In this document: positions 15,610 through 23,865 of the stretch, piece by piece | Layout of the letters: every line of letters starts with the position of its first letter | How positions within the stretch are numbered: position 1 is the stretch's first letter | From: Chlamydiales bacterium | Lineage (GTDB): Bacteria; Chlamydiota; Chlamydiia; Chlamydiales; JACKPQ01 | Direction of reading: 5' to 3' | Length of the DNA: 64,000 nt | NCBI GenBank assembly: GCA_024233455.1 | Contig: JACKPP010000001.1 | Span: 124,001-188,000, forward strand | Made by a program: the position numbers and the translations under genes | Notes under the pieces: generated by a model | Told to the model about the DNA's origin: nothing | What the model saw: the letters and a program-made list of their open reading frames with translations, nothing else | The model's database searches: none

Positions 15610-16047
15610 TCAAGGGCACAGCTTTGATGGATAGACCATCTGCACGTGTGCTATGCCGGCCTCATCAAACGTATCGCCTTTTGCCTGCCAACCCAGTTTC
15701 TCATAGAAGCCCTTGGCAGTGATTTGGGCGTTCATTATAAGGTTATAGTTGGGATAGGATTGATTGGCAACTTCAATCATTTTACCAATTAAAGCTTTGC
15801 CAATGCCATGTCCGCGAACCTTAAGAAGCGTGGCAATGCGCTCGAACTTTACCTGCTGCCCTATTATTCGGAAACGGCCAGTTGCCACAGGCTGCTGATC
15901 TTGCAAAACCAAAAAATGCGTCGATTCTTCCTCAAATTCGATCTCATGATCTAGTGCAACACCCTGCTCTTGCACAAAAACCTGGCGTCGCACCTCAAGA
16001 CACCGAAGATGATCTTCTGTACATTCAACTTTAAAAATCGTTAGCAT
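15610..16047 (-). CDS. GNAT-family N-acetyltransferase
   Basis: A 145-residue protein of the GNAT fold, closest in style to YjcF/ElaA proteins. It opens with a RRQVFVQEQG stretch. The acetyl-CoA loop is RGHGIGKALI. A C-terminal AKGFYEKLGW motif is typical of the family. It probably acetylates a small amine, but the acceptor is unknown. It is transcribed in the same direction as the Asp/Glu-racemase-like gene 17 bp upstream. Confidence 0.87.
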   Translation of the reverse strand: MLTIFKVECTEDHLRCLEVRRQVFVQEQGVALDHEIEFEEESTHFLVLQDQQPVATGRFRIIGQQVKFERIATLLKVRGHGIGKALIGKMIEVANQSYPNYNLIMNAQITAKGFYEKLGWQAKGDTFDEAGIAHVQMVYPSKLCP

Positions 16048-16064
16048 CGACTCTTCCTACAGCT

Positions 16065-16757
16065 TTAGTTGTCATACTGTGCCATTTCCCATGCTTTATT
16101 TGCTAGCTGTTCAAACGGATCAACGCACACAAAATGATTTTCAAAATCAAAGAGTTTTAACTCAGAGCACGCAAGTATCACTGCATCAAATCCCTTTCTC
16201 TCCTTTAGCCTATCAATGATTGTACGTATGTTGTTCATCGCATCATTTGAAATTTTTTCGCCTTGCGTCGCATTCATCAAAATCTGATGTAACACATTTT
16301 GGTCATCTCCATCCGGTTCGGTGACATCGATGCCTAAATGTGCTAATTTTTGACGGTACAGACCACTTTGAAAGACTAACTTTGTCCCCAGAACACAAAC
16401 AGATTGACAATTCAATTCTTGGCATTTTTTTGCAGTAGCATCAGCGATATTAATGAGTGGCACGGGAGACTGACATACAAGCTGATCAAAAATACAATGC
16501 ACAGCATTATTAGGAATAATGATTATTTGCGCTCCCGCTAGATTTAAAGCATTTATTCCACTCAGGATCAGGTTAACTAAATCGTGCATCTTACCCTGTT
16601 CAAAAGCATTTAGGGCAGCCACATAATCAGCTACTCCAGAGCTTTCCAAAAACAGCCTGGGCTGTTTTACTCCGGCATTTTTCGCCTTACTTGCAATTTG
16701 GTAAAAGCACCTAAAGGCAGGGTCATGACAGACAGCAACAATGCCAATAGCGCGCAT
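16065..16757 (-). CDS. Aspartate/glutamate racemase-family protein with one catalytic Cys replaced
   Basis: A 230-residue protein of the Asp/Glu racemase fold. In the family two cysteines act as acid and base, in a (P)CNT motif and a CTE(L) motif. Here the first reads IIIPNNAVH (Cys to Asn) and the second is kept as ACSEL. Known broad-specificity relatives (YgeA type) also lack the first Cys. The enzyme may therefore racemise with one Cys or act as an isomerase or lyase. There is no signal peptide, so it is cytoplasmic. It could supply a D-amino acid for peptidoglycan or handle host amino acids. It forms a pair with the downstream GNAT gene. Confidence 0.8.
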   Translation of the reverse strand: MRAIGIVAVCHDPAFRCFYQIASKAKNAGVKQPRLFLESSGVADYVAALNAFEQGKMHDLVNLILSGINALNLAGAQIIIIPNNAVHCIFDQLVCQSPVPLINIADATAKKCQELNCQSVCVLGTKLVFQSGLYRQKLAHLGIDVTEPDGDDQNVLHQILMNATQGEKISNDAMNNIRTIIDRLKERKGFDAVILACSELKLFDFENHFVCVDPFEQLANKAWEMAQYDN

Positions 16758-16776
16758 ACCAAACCTCCCTCTACAG

Positions 16777-18558
16777 CTACAGTTCAGACTCGAGCTGGTC
16801 CATCAAAGCATCGAAACGTTCTAAAAGAGCTGCGACAGGCTCTTTGGAGCACATGTCAACACCAGCTTTTTTGAGCACCTCAACAGGATAGTCACTACCG
16901 CCAGCAGAGAGAAAGTCAAGGTACTGACGCGGGCCCTCTTTTAGCACTTTTTCCACCAGGGCAAAAGCTGCGCTTATGCCGGTGGAGTATTGATAAACGT
17001 AGAAATCGTAGTAGAAATGCGGCACGCGCATAAATTCGCCTTCTAGCTCATTATCCAAAGTCAGCTCAGGACCAAAATAGAGCGCGTTCAGCTCACGGTA
17101 AGCTTTACGCAGAGTTGCCGGTGTAAGTGGAATCTCTTTTTCTGCCATTTCATGGATCTGCTTTTCAAACTCGGCAAACATCACCTGGCGGAAGAAAGTA
17201 GCTCTTATCCCATCGAGTTTTTGAAGGAGGAGGAAGATGCGCTGTTTCTTATCTGTAGCACTTGCCAGAAGATGGCGAAAAACCAACTCTTCGTTAAACG
17301 TTGAAGCTACTTCCGCTACAAAAATTGAGTAATGGGAGTCGTGGAAAGGCTGACTTTGATTGGAAAAGTAGGTGTGCATACTATGACCTGCCTCATGAGC
17401 CAGCGTCATCACATCGTTTAGAAAGCCCTGGAAATTAAGGAGAATATAAGGGTAGCTTTCATAACAACCACTGGAGTAGGCTCCTGATCGCTTGCGGTTA
17501 TTTTCATAGCGATCGATCCAGCGCTCATCCTTAAGCCCTCTTTTTAACACTTGGCAATAGCCAGGCCCCAAAGGCTGAACCGCCTCTAGAGTGACTTCAA
17601 CTGCCTCATCGTAAGAAAATTTCATTTCGATTTCAGCCGCAGCAGGCGCATACAGATCGTATACGTGTAGATCCGGCAGACCCATCAATTTTTTGCGCAA
17701 AGCAATAAAACGGTGCAGCTTGCCCAAATGGGCATGGGTAGCGTCGATGAGATTGACATAAACAGCTGGATCAATCTGATGAGGATAGAGAGCCGCTTCC
17801 AAAGCTGAATTGTAATGTTTGGCTTTGGCGTAATATATATGCTTCTGAACGCTTCCAGATAAGAGCTCACAAAGCGTATTTTCAAAATTCAAAAACGTCT
17901 GGTGCAAAGTTTTAAAAGCATTTTCTCGCAATATACGATCACTGGAGCGCAAGTAGGTTTGGTAGAGGCCATGGGACAGCTCATGCTCTTTTCCGTCTTT
18001 GTCTTTAACAGAGGGGAATTTGATATCGGCATTGTTCATTGCGCCAAATGCCCTTTCCGAGACTTGCAATGCCCTACCACCTAAAGCTAGCAGTTGCTGC
18101 TCTTTGGCCGACAAGGTATGGGGCTTAAGACGGATGATCCGATCTAAAACCATTTTGTAATCGGCAAGGTGCACCGAATCAGCCAGCTTTTTGAGGGTCT
18201 CTTCAGGTAGACTGAGCAATTCAGGCTCTACCCAAGCTGTGGCTTCGGAAAACTGGTGTAAAAGAGCTGCAATACGATCATGCCCATTTTTATGCGTCTC
18301 ATGGGCCACATCTTCATCGTGACGTAAGTGAGCATACGTATAGAGACTCATTAACTCTTGTTCTAGGCCAAAAGTTAAATTAAATAATTCTTTTACCTTT
18401 TCAGGCCCTTCAGACAGGGTGCCTTTTAAGGCAGCAATATCCTTCCAAAATTTTTTCTTTACAATCTCGAAAGTCTTTTCCCAAGCTTCCTGGTTGGCAT
18501 ATAGGGGAGTCAAATCCCACGTATCAACTACTGGTATTTCTTTGCGTTCTTTGGCCAT
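16777..18558 (-). CDS. pepF: Oligoendopeptidase F (M3 metallopeptidase)
   Basis: A 593-residue cytoplasmic zinc peptidase that cleaves short peptides. The zinc motif HEAGH is present in LAHEAGHSMHTYF, with the third ligand Glu expected in the following helix (VASTFNEEL). The N-terminal helical domain is of normal length. The start was taken at the ATG at 18558, with GGTGG 5 nt upstream; an extension of 12 codons reaches 18594. It is divergent from groES, and the CIRCE operator lies in the shared 145-bp region, so heat-shock control of both directions is possible. The pepF-groESL neighbourhood is the same as CT112-CT110. Confidence 0.95.
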   Translation of the reverse strand: MAKERKEIPVVDTWDLTPLYANQEAWEKTFEIVKKKFWKDIAALKGTLSEGPEKVKELFNLTFGLEQELMSLYTYAHLRHDEDVAHETHKNGHDRIAALLHQFSEATAWVEPELLSLPEETLKKLADSVHLADYKMVLDRIIRLKPHTLSAKEQQLLALGGRALQVSERAFGAMNNADIKFPSVKDKDGKEHELSHGLYQTYLRSSDRILRENAFKTLHQTFLNFENTLCELLSGSVQKHIYYAKAKHYNSALEAALYPHQIDPAVYVNLIDATHAHLGKLHRFIALRKKLMGLPDLHVYDLYAPAAAEIEMKFSYDEAVEVTLEAVQPLGPGYCQVLKRGLKDERWIDRYENNRKRSGAYSSGCYESYPYILLNFQGFLNDVMTLAHEAGHSMHTYFSNQSQPFHDSHYSIFVAEVASTFNEELVFRHLLASATDKKQRIFLLLQKLDGIRATFFRQVMFAEFEKQIHEMAEKEIPLTPATLRKAYRELNALYFGPELTLDNELEGEFMRVPHFYYDFYVYQYSTGISAAFALVEKVLKEGPRQYLDFLSAGGSDYPVEVLKKAGVDMCSKEPVAALLERFDALMDQLESEL

Positions 18559-18595
18559 AGATCCACCATACCTCAAAAAGCGTAAATTTCGCAAG

Positions 18596-18622
18596 TTAGC
18601 ACTCTGACCTTCTTTTTGCTAA
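18596..18622 (+). promoter_or_regulatory. CIRCE operator (HrcA binding site)
   Basis: The left arm TTAGCACTC (18596-18604) is a perfect consensus half-site. It is followed by exactly 9 nt and then TTTTGCTAA (18614-18622), which keeps TGCTAA of the consensus GAGTGCTAA. The location directly upstream of groES fits repression of groESL by HrcA. The right arm is degenerate at its first three positions. Confidence 0.88.
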
Positions 18623-18628
18623 ATTTGC

Positions 18629-18657
18629 TTGCGAAAAATTTCAGAACCCTTTATCAT
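18629..18657 (+). promoter_or_regulatory. groESL promoter
   Basis: TTGCGA (18629-18634), 17-nt spacer, TATCAT (18652-18657). It starts 6 nt downstream of the CIRCE operator, so HrcA bound there would hinder polymerase. The leader to the groES ATG is about 40 nt and carries AAGGAG 8 nt before the start. Confidence 0.6.
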
Positions 18658-18703
18658 GGGGGTATGAAACAAATCTTAAACCTTTTTTGAAGGAGAACCA
18701 AAG

Positions 18704-18991
18704 ATGACTCAAACGGTCAATAAAACAAAACTCAAACCCCTTGGTGCACGCGTGATCGTGCAGCGTCTCGAAGAAGAAGAAAAGATCGGAGGCATCATCC
18801 TTCCCGATTCTGCAAAAAAGAAACCAGAAACTGCCAAAGTCATTGCAGTTGGCACAGGTAAAGACATGCCCGACGTTAAAGTTGGCGACACTGTCTTAAT
18901 GGATAAATATGCCGGTCAGGACGTGACTGTTAACGATCAAGAATTCACTATTTTACGTGCAGACGATGTTATCGCTGTCATCGAAGAATAA
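18704..18991 (+). CDS. groES: Co-chaperonin GroES
   Basis: A 95-residue co-chaperonin, normal length. It has LKPLGARVIVQR at the N-terminus, the mobile-loop region EEKIGGIILPDSAKKKP, and VGDTVLMDKYAG. It caps GroEL. The ATG has AAGGAG 8 nt upstream. It is separated from groEL by 17 bp and shares its promoter, operator and terminator. Confidence 0.97.
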   Translation: MTQTVNKTKLKPLGARVIVQRLEEEEKIGGIILPDSAKKKPETAKVIAVGTGKDMPDVKVGDTVLMDKYAGQDVTVNDQEFTILRADDVIAVIEE

Positions 18992-19008
18992 TAAAGGAGT
19001 AGAAACAA

Positions 19009-20661
19009 ATGACTAAAGATATCAGATTTAAAGAAGAAGCGCGTCAAAAAATGCTTAAAGGTGTTCAGACGCTGGCAAATGCTGTTAAGACAACACTTGG
19101 CCCTAAAGGGCGCAACGTGGTCATCGATAAAGCCTACGGCGCCCCTCACATTACCAAAGATGGTGTCACTGTAGCTAAAGAGATCGAGCTTAAAGATAAG
19201 CACGAAAACATGGGCGCACAGATGGTCAAAGAGGTCGCTGAAAAAACCAACAGCAAAGCTGGAGATGGAACGACAACGGCGACCGTTTTAGCCGAAGCCA
19301 TTTACAGCGAAGGTCTCCGCTTGGTCACATCTGGAGCCAACCCTATGGAACTTAAAAAAGGGATCGAAAAAGGTGTTCAGACTATTACATCTGAGCTTCA
19401 GAAAATGAGCAGAAAAGTGGCTAGCAACAAAGAAATTGTTCAAGTTGCAACTATTTCGGCAAATGGGGATCACGATATTGGTGAGATTATTGCCAAAGCT
19501 ATGGAACGAGTTGGAAAAGATGGCACCATTACGGTCGAAGAAGGCAAAGGCTTTGAGACTGAACTAGACGTTGTTGAAGGGATGAACTTTGACCGCGGCT
19601 ATCTTTCTCAATACTTCATGACAAATCCCGAAAGCCAAGAAGCTGTTTATGAAAACGCCTACGTTTTGGTCTACGAGAAGAAAATTTCAGCTATGAAAGA
19701 CTTTCTACCTTTACTTCAAGCAGTCGCAGAAAGTGGACGCCCTCTACTCATCATTGCTGAAGATGTCGAAGGTGAAGCCCTGGCAACACTTGTAGTAAAC
19801 AGACTGCGTGCTGGCCTAAAAGTTGTGGCAGTGAAAGCCCCAGGTTTTGGAGACAGACGCAAAGCTATGCTAGAAGACATCGCTGTTCTAACTGGTGCAA
19901 CCTACATCAGCGAAGATCTTGGCATGAAGCTAGAAGCTGCTAACATCGACATGCTAGGCCAAATCAAAAAAGTCATCATCCAAAAAGATGAGACGACTCT
20001 GATCGAAGGCGCTGGCAAAAAAGAAGACATCGAAAAACGCGCAGGTCTTATCCGCAAGCAAATCGAAGATAGCACCTCGGACTACGACAAAGAAAAACTC
20101 CAAGAGCGTCTAGCTCGCCTCACGTCTGGCGTAGCAAAGGTGAGCGTTGGAGCAGCAACTGAAGTTGAGCTTAAAGAGAAAAAAGACCGTGTTGACGATG
20201 CGTTGCATGCGACAAAAGCTGCCGTTGAAGAAGGGATCGTCCCTGGTGGCGGCACAGCGCTAATCCGCGCAATTCCAGCGCTGAAAGCACTAGCTGAAAA
20301 GCATTCTGGTGACGTGTTACTTGGAATCAACATTCTAATGAAAGCCATCACTTTCCCTCTTCGTCAGATCGCTGAAAATGCGGGAGAAGAAGGCTCGGTC
20401 ATCGTGCAAAAAGTGGCTGAAACCAAAGGTTCTGAAGGCTGGGATGCAAGAGAGGATCGCTTTGGGGACATGTTCGAAATGGGCATTGTCGATCCAACCA
20501 AAGTTGTGCGTTTGGCAACAGAATTTGCAGCTTCAATTGCCGCTCTGCTCCTTACCACAGAAGCCATCATCACCGATGAGCCAGAAGAGAACAAAGCAAC
20601 TCCTGCAGGTGCCGGTATGGGCGGCGGCATGGGTGGAATGGGAGGCATGGGCGGATACTAA
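19009..20661 (+). CDS. groEL: Chaperonin GroEL
   Basis: A 550-residue chaperonin subunit that folds cytoplasmic proteins in a tetradecamer. Conserved stretches include TLGPKGRNVVIDK, the ATP-binding GDGTTTATVLAEAI and EEGIVPGGGTAL. The C-terminus is the usual Gly/Met repeat tail (GGMGGM). GGAG is in the groES-groEL gap. Chlamydiae often carry extra groEL paralogues; this copy, coupled to groES, is the canonical one. A strong terminator follows within 30 bp. Confidence 0.98.
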   Translation: MTKDIRFKEEARQKMLKGVQTLANAVKTTLGPKGRNVVIDKAYGAPHITKDGVTVAKEIELKDKHENMGAQMVKEVAEKTNSKAGDGTTTATVLAEAIYSEGLRLVTSGANPMELKKGIEKGVQTITSELQKMSRKVASNKEIVQVATISANGDHDIGEIIAKAMERVGKDGTITVEEGKGFETELDVVEGMNFDRGYLSQYFMTNPESQEAVYENAYVLVYEKKISAMKDFLPLLQAVAESGRPLLIIAEDVEGEALATLVVNRLRAGLKVVAVKAPGFGDRRKAMLEDIAVLTGATYISEDLGMKLEAANIDMLGQIKKVIIQKDETTLIEGAGKKEDIEKRAGLIRKQIEDSTSDYDKEKLQERLARLTSGVAKVSVGAATEVELKEKKDRVDDALHATKAAVEEGIVPGGGTALIRAIPALKALAEKHSGDVLLGINILMKAITFPLRQIAENAGEEGSVIVQKVAETKGSEGWDAREDRFGDMFEMGIVDPTKVVRLATEFAASIAALLLTTEAIITDEPEENKATPAGAGMGGGMGGMGGMGGY

Positions 20662-20686
20662 TCCCCCACCTTGTTCCGTGCTCTAC

Positions 20687-20718
20687 AAAAAGGCGCCCCT
20701 TTACAGGGCGCCTTTTTT
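20687..20718 (+). terminator. Rho-independent terminator of groESL
   Basis: The stem AGGCGCCC/GGGCGCCT (20691-20698 and 20706-20713), extended by A-U pairs, has a 7-nt loop and a run of six T. The next gene starts only 18 bp further on, so there is little room for a separate promoter. Confidence 0.93.
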
Positions 20719-20735
20719 ATGTTACATAGGCAACT

Positions 20736-21458
20736 ATGAGATTTATTAGTTGGATCATAGGTGTTGCCCTCTTTCTTTTGGTGATTGCTGTAGGAGCTGC
20801 ATTCATCATGTATCCCCGCCTTCCTAGCTATCTTTCCAAGACGCTTTCCGAAAAATTCCAGGTCCCTGTCCAAATTCAAGCCATCGACCTAACGTGGAAT
20901 AAATTTGTGATCAAAGACATAGACATTGGTAACCCTAAAGGAAGCAAACTGCCTACCGCGCTCAAAGTCCAAACCACAACCATGAAAGCGCCGCCCCTTA
21001 ACTACCTCAAAGAAAATATCATCATCGATGAAATTAGACTAGACAACATCTACGCTAGTATCGAATTTTACAATAGCAAAAACACCGAAGGCAACTGGAC
21101 CGTCCTTATCGACAACCTTGATCAAAACGATTCATTTGGCGCCTCTGAAAGAGGAGAAAATTCAAAAGATAACGAAGGTCGCACAGTTCTTATAAAAAAA
21201 CTCATCATGACAAATATCACAATTGACCTTGTTCGCTACGGAAAAGATCCCACCCGCCTTTCTCCTATCCGACGCATTGAGCTAGATAACGTCAGCAGTG
21301 AAAAAGGATTTCCAACCGAAGAAATCACCGAAATCATCATTCAGAAAATGATGGAGCAAATTTTCTCCATTCAGGGTCTTTCTAACATGTTCCAATCCAT
21401 CATCGAAACACCGACGCGCACTGCCGGCGATATCCTAAAAGGGATTTTCGGCGGTTAA
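20736..21458 (+). CDS. AsmA-like inner-membrane-anchored protein
   Basis: A 240-residue protein with an N-terminal membrane anchor (about residues 4-26) and a periplasmic beta-rich body. VQIQAIDLTWNKFVIKDIDI and the following INNP/GNPKG-type strand are typical of AsmA/TamB-like repeats, which are thought to carry lipids or assist outer-membrane assembly. It is short for AsmA proper. The ribosome site is weak (TAGG 5 nt upstream). It follows the groESL terminator by 18 bp, so transcription may depend on read-through. The name is by pattern only. Confidence 0.6.
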   Translation: MRFISWIIGVALFLLVIAVGAAFIMYPRLPSYLSKTLSEKFQVPVQIQAIDLTWNKFVIKDIDIGNPKGSKLPTALKVQTTTMKAPPLNYLKENIIIDEIRLDNIYASIEFYNSKNTEGNWTVLIDNLDQNDSFGASERGENSKDNEGRTVLIKKLIMTNITIDLVRYGKDPTRLSPIRRIELDNVSSEKGFPTEEITEIIIQKMMEQIFSIQGLSNMFQSIIETPTRTAGDILKGIFGG

Positions 21459-21618
21459 AAAACAATTGATTTCAGATATAGCAATTTAAATTTTGACTAA
21501 AAAAACCTAAGGCGCTCTACCTGCCGGCATCCTTATCTTTATCATTGAAAATTTAAACTGCTATATACCCAATCTGTCAAATCGTATACTCTGGTTAAAG
21601 CTGGAGGTTAAAGTCCTT

Positions 21619-22488
21619 ATGAAGGCGCGCATAGCTATCTTTTGTACGCTCATATCTATTTCTATACTTGCGGGTGTTTTATGCTTTCCTTTTAAGAACC
21701 CCAGTACCAAAATTTACGACTGTTTTTTATTCTTTAACGAATTAGAAATGCTCGATATTCGGTTTGCTGAACTCTACGACCAAGTCGACCACTTTGTGCT
21801 AGTCGAATCAACTGAAACCTTTCAGGGAAATCCCAAGCCACTCATCTTTGCTGAAAACAAAGAGCGCTTTGGCCCTTACTTAGACAAAATTATCCACGTT
21901 ACTATTAATGAGCACTATGAAACAACTGATCCTTGGCAACGGGAATATTATCAACGCAACCAAATTATGCGCGGCTTAAAAGACTGCAATAAGCACGACA
22001 TCATTATCGTCTCTGATGCCGATGAAATACTAAAGCAGTCCAAAATAAAAGAACTAGCACCTAACCTAGAAAAAAACCAAATTCTCTCCTGCCAGCAAAA
22101 AATGTATCTTTTCTACCTAGACCGTCCCACCCGCTACCTATGGAATGGCTCAATGGTCACCACATATGGGCAACTGCAACGCACCAAGCCTTACGCTCTA
22201 CGAAAAATGCGCAACTTAAAAAAATCCAAACTCAAACGTTTTTCCATTAGAAAAGCCCAATCGCTAAAAGACATGGGCTGGCACTTCAACTCCCTAGGTG
22301 GCTACGAGCGATACCTAAAAAAACTTGCCGCCTTCTCTCACACTGAGTGCAAAGTGCCCGACTCAATCGAAGAGATGCGCAAGCATCTCGTTGATGTTGA
22401 CACTTGTCAAATCGATGAAAGCTATCCTCAGTACGTTACCCAGAACCTGGACAAACTCACTCATTTTTTAGACTCTTTTACCCGCTGA
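21619..22488 (+). CDS. Glycosyltransferase family 17-like protein, membrane-anchored
   Basis: A 289-residue protein. A signal-anchor lies at about residues 5-24, then a GT17-type domain: YDCFLFFNELEMLDIRF, DHFVLVESTETFQG, and an acidic DADEI motif (SDADEIL) suited to metal and sugar-nucleotide binding. GT17 is best known from the eukaryotic N-acetylglucosaminyltransferase III (MGAT3), with scattered bacterial members. GGAGG lies 11 nt upstream. The acceptor is unknown; LPS, a surface glycan or a host glycan are all possible. It is alone between two unrelated genes, which suggests acquisition. Confidence 0.82.
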   Translation: MKARIAIFCTLISISILAGVLCFPFKNPSTKIYDCFLFFNELEMLDIRFAELYDQVDHFVLVESTETFQGNPKPLIFAENKERFGPYLDKIIHVTINEHYETTDPWQREYYQRNQIMRGLKDCNKHDIIIVSDADEILKQSKIKELAPNLEKNQILSCQQKMYLFYLDRPTRYLWNGSMVTTYGQLQRTKPYALRKMRNLKKSKLKRFSIRKAQSLKDMGWHFNSLGGYERYLKKLAAFSHTECKVPDSIEEMRKHLVDVDTCQIDESYPQYVTQNLDKLTHFLDSFTR

Positions 22489-22638
22489 GAGCCCTTGTGC
22501 GCTAACTCATCCAAATCCTCCTTTGAGCGTAAAGTTATATTTTGTGTAAAATATTCACAATGAACTAGTTATGTTTATTTTGTAAAAATCACCACCAAAG
22601 GGTTGAAATTTAACCACGAGATGGTTATAATTCAGACT

Positions 22639-23865
22639 ATGTATAAGCGTAATATTGAAGATAAAATTACTGAAGCTATTAAAGATACGCCCGTTATATT
22701 TTTAAACGGACCCCGCCAAGCTGGAAAAAGCACTTTAATGGCGATGCTTCAAAAAAAGCACAAACCTGCCTCTTACGTGACTTTTGATGATTTGGCAATA
22801 TTGGAAGCTGCATCCCAGGACCCACTGACATTTTTAGAATCAGCTTCTACCAAGCATCTAATTATTGATGAGGTCCAAAAGCTGCCTGATCTTTTTCCTG
22901 CAATGAAGCTACTTGTTGATCGCGACCGCAGGCCTGGTCGCTTTCTATTAACCGGTTCTGCCAATATTCTTCTACTTCCACAAATTGCTGAAAGTTTAGC
23001 TGGTCGAACAGAAATTTTAACCCTCTACCCCCTATCGGTTGGAGAACTTCAAGGAAAGAAAGAAACCTTTATCGAGCGTGTTTTTAGTGGAGAATTTCAA
23101 TCGGAGAATTTTGAAATTGATGCCTTGTGTCGGCTGATCCATTCGGGTGGGTTTCCAGAGGTGATTGATCGCAAAAACGACGCGCGAAAAAAAGCTTGGT
23201 TTAGATCTTATGTTGACACCATTTTAAAGCGCGATGTGCAAAATTTAGCTAAAATCGAAGGATTAACAAAATTACCCAACCTGCTCTCGTTGATCGGTAC
23301 ATACGCCAGCGGTACGATCCGTTATGAAGACTTATCTAAATCTTGCCAGTTGCCTTCGACTACTCTTAAGCGGTATTTGATTCTCCTTGAGACATTTTTC
23401 CTGATACACACTTTGCCTGCGTGGTCTAGCAACCTCGGTAAGCGTCTGGTTAAAGCGCCCAAAATCTACATTAATGACTGTGGCTTGCTTTGCTATTTAC
23501 TAGGTCTTGATTTGGAATCTGTGCGACCTTTAACACCAGATTGGGGCAAGCTGGTTGAAACGTTTGTCGTAAATGAAGTGAAAAAAATAGCTACCTGGAG
23601 CGCTCGCCCTGCCAATCTCTACTATTACCGTACCTACTCCAAAGAAGAAGTTGACCTGGTCGTTGAATCCGATAGAAGAGAAGTCGTAGGGATTGAGGTA
23701 AAAGCAACTAAGAAATTGAAATCTTCTGACTTTAAAGCCATGCACCGCCTAAAGGAATCTGCAGGTGATCGGTTCAAAAGAGGGGTCATCTTATATCTAG
23801 GTGAGCAAGTCCTTCCATTTGGCCCTGATATGGTGGCTGTTCCTATCAGCAACCTTTGGCTATAG
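22639..23865 (+). CDS. AAA ATPase of the AAA_14/DUF4143 family
   Basis: A 408-residue protein from the ATG at 22639, the usual MYKR start of the family (other candidate starts at 22603 and 22621). Walker A is GPRQAGKST, Walker B LIIDEVQKL, and a sensor follows in LLTGSAN. The middle is a winged-helix-like segment. The C-terminal DUF4143 part (EEVDLVVE...GIEVKAT) has the ExD...ExK pattern of PD-(D/E)XK nucleases. These genes are common mobile-type accessory genes of unknown role. The stop overlaps that of the convergent PTP gene in a CTATAG palindrome. A truncated relative lies at 26.8-27.1 kb. Confidence 0.88.
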   Translation: MYKRNIEDKITEAIKDTPVIFLNGPRQAGKSTLMAMLQKKHKPASYVTFDDLAILEAASQDPLTFLESASTKHLIIDEVQKLPDLFPAMKLLVDRDRRPGRFLLTGSANILLLPQIAESLAGRTEILTLYPLSVGELQGKKETFIERVFSGEFQSENFEIDALCRLIHSGGFPEVIDRKNDARKKAWFRSYVDTILKRDVQNLAKIEGLTKLPNLLSLIGTYASGTIRYEDLSKSCQLPSTTLKRYLILLETFFLIHTLPAWSSNLGKRLVKAPKIYINDCGLLCYLLGLDLESVRPLTPDWGKLVETFVVNEVKKIATWSARPANLYYYRTYSKEEVDLVVESDRREVVGIEVKATKKLKSSDFKAMHRLKESAGDRFKRGVILYLGEQVLPFGPDMVAVPISNLWL

